Shown piece after piece: positions 60,446 through 64,000 of a stretch of 64,000 nucleotides of DNA. The notes beneath the pieces were generated by a model. That model was not told the origin of the DNA, ran no database searches, and worked only from the letters and a program-made list of their open reading frames with translations. Position 1 is the stretch's first letter, and every line of letters starts with the position of its first letter. Made by a program: the position numbers and the translations under genes. Origin of the DNA: Clostridia bacterium (lineage in GTDB: Bacteria; Bacillota; Clostridia; Oscillospirales; CAG-272); NCBI GenBank assembly GCA_017411745.1, contig JAFQPM010000002.1, positions 1-64,000 of the forward strand, given 5' to 3'.

Positions 60446-63321
60446 TTTGGTTTCTTATCTCCGTTTTGAAGAGTTGGTTTTTTAGGTATTAATTTTCTGA
60501 ATTTCAGCAAGGTCACGAGTGTAGGAACAAGTCCCAGCAACAACCCCAAATTGAGTATAAGTGAGCTATGTATTTTTATGAAGTTCAAGATCGTTGAATC
60601 GACAGCCGAATTGATTACGATGGATAACAAGCATGACAGAACTAGCCCTATTAGCATTAATCCGTAATTTACATATTTGCATACGGTCCTTTGGCGGACT
60701 ATCTCTTGAGATGTGCGAACTATTGTAGCAAGTCGGAAATCTCCGGAGTTGGAAATTACTTTGCTGTTTGATACATCGCTACAGCTGCGGAGTTTGTGAT
60801 CTTTGGGCTTGAATATGCCAACGGAAATGTTTCCTCCCGCATTTTGCTCGAAATAAACATCGTTTATATAAGGCTCATAGGACTCGACGAACACTTTGAT
60901 ACCGCGTTGCTCAAGCTCTTGAGCAGTGTGGATGAATTGAGAATTAACATTGCTGCCTAATATGAAGCCCAACTTTGGAATGCCATCAAATGCCATATAA
61001 AGCACAGATCGACCGGTGCCTTTAGTGGCTCCGTGGAGAGCACTATCGGTTTTGACCTTGATGTTATGGGCTTTCATATAGTTTTTGTCACCAAACAAAA
61101 TATTGATTGAGGCAGAATAAGTAATGTCAATGCCGTTGTCGGAAATGCCATTGATGACTACATCTTCATTTTTTGACGTTTGCTGGATCTTGCTCATATC
61201 TGATATAGTGCCGTTCAGCGCATTAAATACTTCGTATGCTATCTTTAATGAGCTGTTACCTGAAGCATATTGAGGCTGTATTTCAGAATATGAACTCACT
61301 GATATAACGTCTCTATCCTCGAATACAATGTTTTGTATTTTGGCATACTCGTCTGCCGCATCATATCCAATCAAGGCGATCTTGTTACCTTTAAGCTTGG
61401 TTGAAATGATATATTCGTGGATGGGGAACATAAACACGCATGACAAGGGAATACAAAGAAAAACTGCCGCCGTTGCCGAGGTTATTCCGTTTAGCATATT
61501 GCCTGTTGATATGACAAATGCACAACCCATGATAAGAGCAATCAGTGGAACCACACCTATAATATAGATAAGACTAACTGATGGAGGTTTACTTTGGACA
61601 GTCTTTTCAAAATACCCGCTTACAAGCGTTGTCCTTCGTATTTTGTATGTTTTTTCATTATGATAATCATCCAATTCGCCGGGATCAATTTTCTCGACGG
61701 TGAACAGCTTATTTGACGATGCAATCAGGTCGAAAGCGGCTGCTTCTTTAAGACAAGTTACAAGATCTGAAGCGACAGTAAGTAAAGCATAAAGAGCTAT
61801 GCAAGTGCCGAACAACGAAAAATCAGATATTTGCATCGATTTATGGTTTATCGTGTAAATAATTAGTGCGAACACATCGTATAGCGCGTAAATTGACATC
61901 ACAAATGCCAGAATAGAATATTGGTCGGGGTCAAATTTGAGTATACCCGTAATTCCCGCAAATAACTTTTTGTGTAGAACAAGAGCCACGAGAGCGACCA
62001 GTATAAGTTCTATGAATAGCAATATTGGAAAACTTTCCATACGGGTGGAATAACAATCAAAATAGATTGTTATAGAGGATATCATCAGGAACAAAACGAA
62101 TACCGATGCCGACATTACTATTAAAGTTTTTTTGCTGGATTGATATTTTTGATTAATGCGTGGGATCTGGTTTCTGTCGGTCAACTCTTTGCCACAAAAA
62201 CCGTATGGCGTTTTATTATCTTCGACAACAAATCCGGAATCGCCTTCATAAATGGCATTATGGGTTTTTTCTTCGCCGATTTTTGATTTTATCTCGTCGT
62301 TATATCCTAATTTGAGTAAAAGGGCAATGTCATTATCGTCATAAGTATTTTGTTCTTCGGTATCGATTTCCGTATCCGTATCAGAGCTTTCGGAAGGTTG
62401 CTCAAAAGAAGACAAAATAGATTGGAACTTTGGCAAACCTTCTTGCAGATCATCGTGTATATAATTATCAGGATCTAAAATCAATATAGGCTTGATTTCT
62501 TTGACCAAAACGGATGATTCTGTATCTTTATCTGATATTTCCTCAGAGCTATATTCGAGATTATTTTCGGTTTCGATACTGATTTGATGTGCAAGATCAT
62601 CGGAGATTACAAGATTATCATCGTCGGAATCGGGAGATATATCGTATTCTTCATCTTCTACAGCAAATTTGGATTCGGAATTGGGTGACTCGAGGTTCGT
62701 CGTATCATCAATGTCTAATGATATATCGTCAAAATCTTTTGGTTCATCAATATAAATTTCTTCATTATCGGACTTTTCGAGGTCGACAATAGTGTTTTCA
62801 ATCTCGGGTTCACCGAAAGAATCGGATTCTACGATATCACCATCGATATCATCTTCATCGAAGGAGTCAGGCTCAACGATGTCATCCTCGATATCATCTT
62901 CATCGAAGGAGTCAGGCTCAACGATGTCATCCTCGATATCATCTTCATCGAAGGAGTCGGGGTCGACGATGTCATCCTCAATATCGTTTCCATCGAGGGA
63001 GTCGGGTTCGACGATCTCATCTTCGATATCATTTTCAACGAAAGACTCGGGCTCGACAAATTGGTTTTCAGAATTGATATCACTGTTTTCGGTTTCGTCG
63101 TATTTTTGGCTGTGCGCTTTGTTTTCGGATTCGACTGCTTCTTCCTCCTCGGAGAAGAGCTTTGATAGAACAGCGGTTAGTTCAATATCTTCTTCATAGT
63201 CAGAGGGTTCGTCAAATACGTCGCTTGTCATATCGGAGGACTCCGCACCGTATGATTTTTTTAATTGTTCAAGGATGATGTCAAGTTCTTTTTCTTTTTT
63301 GTTTTTCTTCGGATTTGACAT
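60442..63321 (-). CDS. predicted pseudo-P-type ATPase with acidic repeat N-terminus
   Basis: A 959-residue protein. Residues 1-395 are very acidic and low in complexity, with a block of 15-residue repeats (about 91-180). From 399 on the layout is that of a P1B-type ATPase: four membrane helices (399-421, 431-450, 468-490, 501-521), a short A-domain-like stretch, two helices (583-604, 611-637, with IP in place of the CPx motif), a P/N-domain region, and two last helices (about 895-948). Alignment by eye puts GNKIALIGYDAADEYAKIQNIVFED on the classical pre-phosphorylation segment, but FEDRDVIS (residues 667-674) replaces DKTGTLT. A downstream RGIKVFVESYEP replaces the GIKVVMLTGD segment. So transport activity is not expected. 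AAGGAGG precedes the ATG. Confidence 0.75.
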   Translation of the reverse strand: MSNPKKNKKEKELDIILEQLKKSYGAESSDMTSDVFDEPSDYEEDIELTAVLSKLFSEEEEAVESENKAHSQKYDETENSDINSENQFVEPESFVENDIEDEIVEPDSLDGNDIEDDIVDPDSFDEDDIEDDIVEPDSFDEDDIEDDIVEPDSFDEDDIDGDIVESDSFGEPEIENTIVDLEKSDNEEIYIDEPKDFDDISLDIDDTTNLESPNSESKFAVEDEEYDISPDSDDDNLVISDDLAHQISIETENNLEYSSEEISDKDTESSVLVKEIKPILILDPDNYIHDDLQEGLPKFQSILSSFEQPSESSDTDTEIDTEEQNTYDDNDIALLLKLGYNDEIKSKIGEEKTHNAIYEGDSGFVVEDNKTPYGFCGKELTDRNQIPRINQKYQSSKKTLIVMSASVFVLFLMISSITIYFDCYSTRMESFPILLFIELILVALVALVLHKKLFAGITGILKFDPDQYSILAFVMSIYALYDVFALIIYTINHKSMQISDFSLFGTCIALYALLTVASDLVTCLKEAAAFDLIASSNKLFTVEKIDPGELDDYHNEKTYKIRRTTLVSGYFEKTVQSKPPSVSLIYIIGVVPLIALIMGCAFVISTGNMLNGITSATAAVFLCIPLSCVFMFPIHEYIISTKLKGNKIALIGYDAADEYAKIQNIVFEDRDVISVSSYSEIQPQYASGNSSLKIAYEVFNALNGTISDMSKIQQTSKNEDVVINGISDNGIDITYSASINILFGDKNYMKAHNIKVKTDSALHGATKGTGRSVLYMAFDGIPKLGFILGSNVNSQFIHTAQELEQRGIKVFVESYEPYINDVYFEQNAGGNISVGIFKPKDHKLRSCSDVSNSKVISNSGDFRLATIVRTSQEIVRQRTVCKYVNYGLMLIGLVLSCLLSIVINSAVDSTILNFIKIHSSLILNLGLLLGLVPTLVTLLKFRKLIPKKPTLQNGDKKPK
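62810..63060 (-). repeat. 45-bp tandem repeats encoding an acidic 15-residue unit
   Basis: Five to six units of 45 bp inside the gene at 60442. The central copies (62836-62970) are nearly identical and the outer ones diverge. Each encodes a variant of DEDDIEDDIVEPDSF. The period is a multiple of three, so unit number can vary without a frameshift. Confidence 0.9.
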
Positions 63322-63353
63322 GCCGGATCCTCCTTTCTGAAAATGTGATTAGA

Positions 63354-64000
63354 TCAATTATTTCTGTGTTGCTTTGCGACTTCACATAGGATAACGGATG
63401 CTGCGGTCGAAACATTGAAGGAGTTGACCTTGCCGTACATTGGTATAGATATTAGAACGTCGCAATTTTCAGTTACTATTTTGGACACCCCGTTTCCTTC
63501 GCTGCCAAATACAAGCGCACATGGACCTTTGAAGTTGGTTTCATAATAAGGTGTTCCTCCAGCTTCTGCAGCAAATACCCACACGCCTTTTTCTTTGAGA
63601 GAAAGAATCGTGTTGGTAATGTTGGAGACCTTGGCTATTGCCATGTGCTCTATGGCTCCGGCGGAAGATCTGGAGACTAAAGGAGTTAGCCCTGTGGATC
63701 GTCTTTTAGGAATGATAATTCCGTGCGCGCCCGTGCCCTCGGCACATCTGATCAGCGCTCCAAGATTGTAAGGGTCGGTGAGTCCGTCCGCGATAACGAT
63801 GATAGGATCTTCACCTCGGCTTCTAGCAATTTCAAGAATATCCTCGACCGAACAGTATTCCTTTTCGGATGCCATCGCAATTATTCCTTGATGAGTGGCA
63901 AAGCCAGACATAGCATCAAGCTTGGCTTTATCGGTTTCCACTACGGGTATGCCTTTTTCTACTGCCATAGCGACGAGAACAACTATAGATCCCTCGCGTT
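63354..64000 (-). CDS. rlmB: 23S rRNA (guanosine-2'-O-)-methyltransferase RlmB/TrmH family, partial
   Basis: SpoU-fold rRNA 2'-O-methyltransferase, truncated at the 5' end by the window boundary. An ATG at 63968 would give 204 residues, but the frame stays open to position 64000 and the upstream codons (encoding REGSIVVLV-A) continue the usual N-terminal domain, so the real start is outside. The C-terminal domain shows the motifs IVIADGLTDPYNLGALIRCAE, the trefoil-knot LVFGSEGNGVS and the end block NVSTAASVILCE. It is first in the operon with the pseudo-P-type ATPase, 32 bases away. RlmB-type enzymes methylate 23S rRNA; TrmH-like tRNA methylation is the alternative. Confidence 0.88.
   Translation of the reverse strand, partial: REGSIVVLVAMAVEKGIPVVETDKAKLDAMSGFATHQGIIAMASEKEYCSVEDILEIARSRGEDPIIVIADGLTDPYNLGALIRCAEGTGAHGIIIPKRRSTGLTPLVSRSSAGAIEHMAIAKVSNITNTILSLKEKGVWVFAAEAGGTPYYETNFKGPCALVFGSEGNGVSKIVTENCDVLISIPMYGKVNSFNVSTAASVILCEVAKQHRNN

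Noticed and set aside
62810-63060. CRISPR-like array
   Set aside because: The repeats are directly adjacent without unique spacers, keep a reading frame and lie inside a gene.
62792-63199. Ser-rich repetitive open frame on the plus strand
   Set aside because: It is the antisense reading of the acidic 45-bp repeats.

Overview
The window reads as a chromosomal segment of a spore-forming Clostridia-type Firmicute, probably uncultured. That placement rests on spoIVA, RNase Y, YlbF, YfmF/YfmH, TmcAL, the yceD-rpmF pair and the miaB-ylbF-mutS-mutL gene order. The many repeat-bearing lipoproteins, a BspA-like LRR protein and an SLH protein would suit a gut lineage, but that is inference. Almost all of the window is protein-coding. 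I saw no rRNA, tRNA, insertion sequence, prophage or CRISPR array. Ten of the eleven sigma-A-like promoters I list with clear boxes have a spacer of exactly 17 bases, and strong hairpin terminators separate most units.

Layout. 1-6.1 kb: rhaA on the minus strand, divergent from a small plus-strand unit (SDR reductase, 2H phosphoesterase, asparaginase, P-loop kinase-like protein), then a small unknown gene and tmcAL on minus. 6.1-13.3 kb: yceD-rpmF, an Mrp/NBP35 Fe-S carrier, and an operon yfmF-yfmH-lgt-folD-lipoprotein with overlapping genes. 13.4-15.3 kb: an LRR lipoprotein. 15.4-24.6 kb: miaB-ylbF-mutS-mutL-tgt-HAD-small membrane protein, interrupted before mutS by an unusual array of triloop hairpins. 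24.8-29.4 kb: tldD-pmbA and rny with a leader of about 210 nt. 29.7-31.4 kb: a lipoprotein with a duplicated Cys-rich module.

31.5-37.1 kb holds the clearest candidate for a poorly described system: a self-contained minus-strand operon of a TerB_N/TerB_C-type protein, a BrxD-like (DUF2791) P-loop ATPase and an Lhr-like superfamily II helicase, behind one promoter. It resembles a minimal anti-phage or DNA-processing module built from BREX-type parts without BREX methyltransferase or PglZ. radA lies just upstream with its own terminator.

38.7-45.6 kb: an ABC exporter, a DUF1854 protein and a second ABC exporter, both exporters carrying zinc ribbons, followed by spoIVA. A sigma-E-like promoter, a hairpin terminator and the spoIVA ribosome binding site are interleaved there. 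45.7-53 kb (minus): two lipoproteins sharing a nearly identical 63-bp leader and signal-peptide segment, murA, a DUF3810 metallopeptidase-like membrane protein and an RluA pseudouridine synthase. 53.2-57.7 kb: an SLH protein, an ECF sigma factor with a very long C-terminal extension, an XRE regulator and a small unknown protein.

57.9-64 kb (minus): an operon of rlmB (cut by the window edge), a 959-residue membrane protein that I read as a catalytically dead P-type ATPase with a long acidic repeat region, a TIGR03960-type radical SAM protein and its DUF2344 partner. Start codons were re-chosen in many genes from the position of the Shine-Dalgarno sequence; these choices are noted entry by entry.
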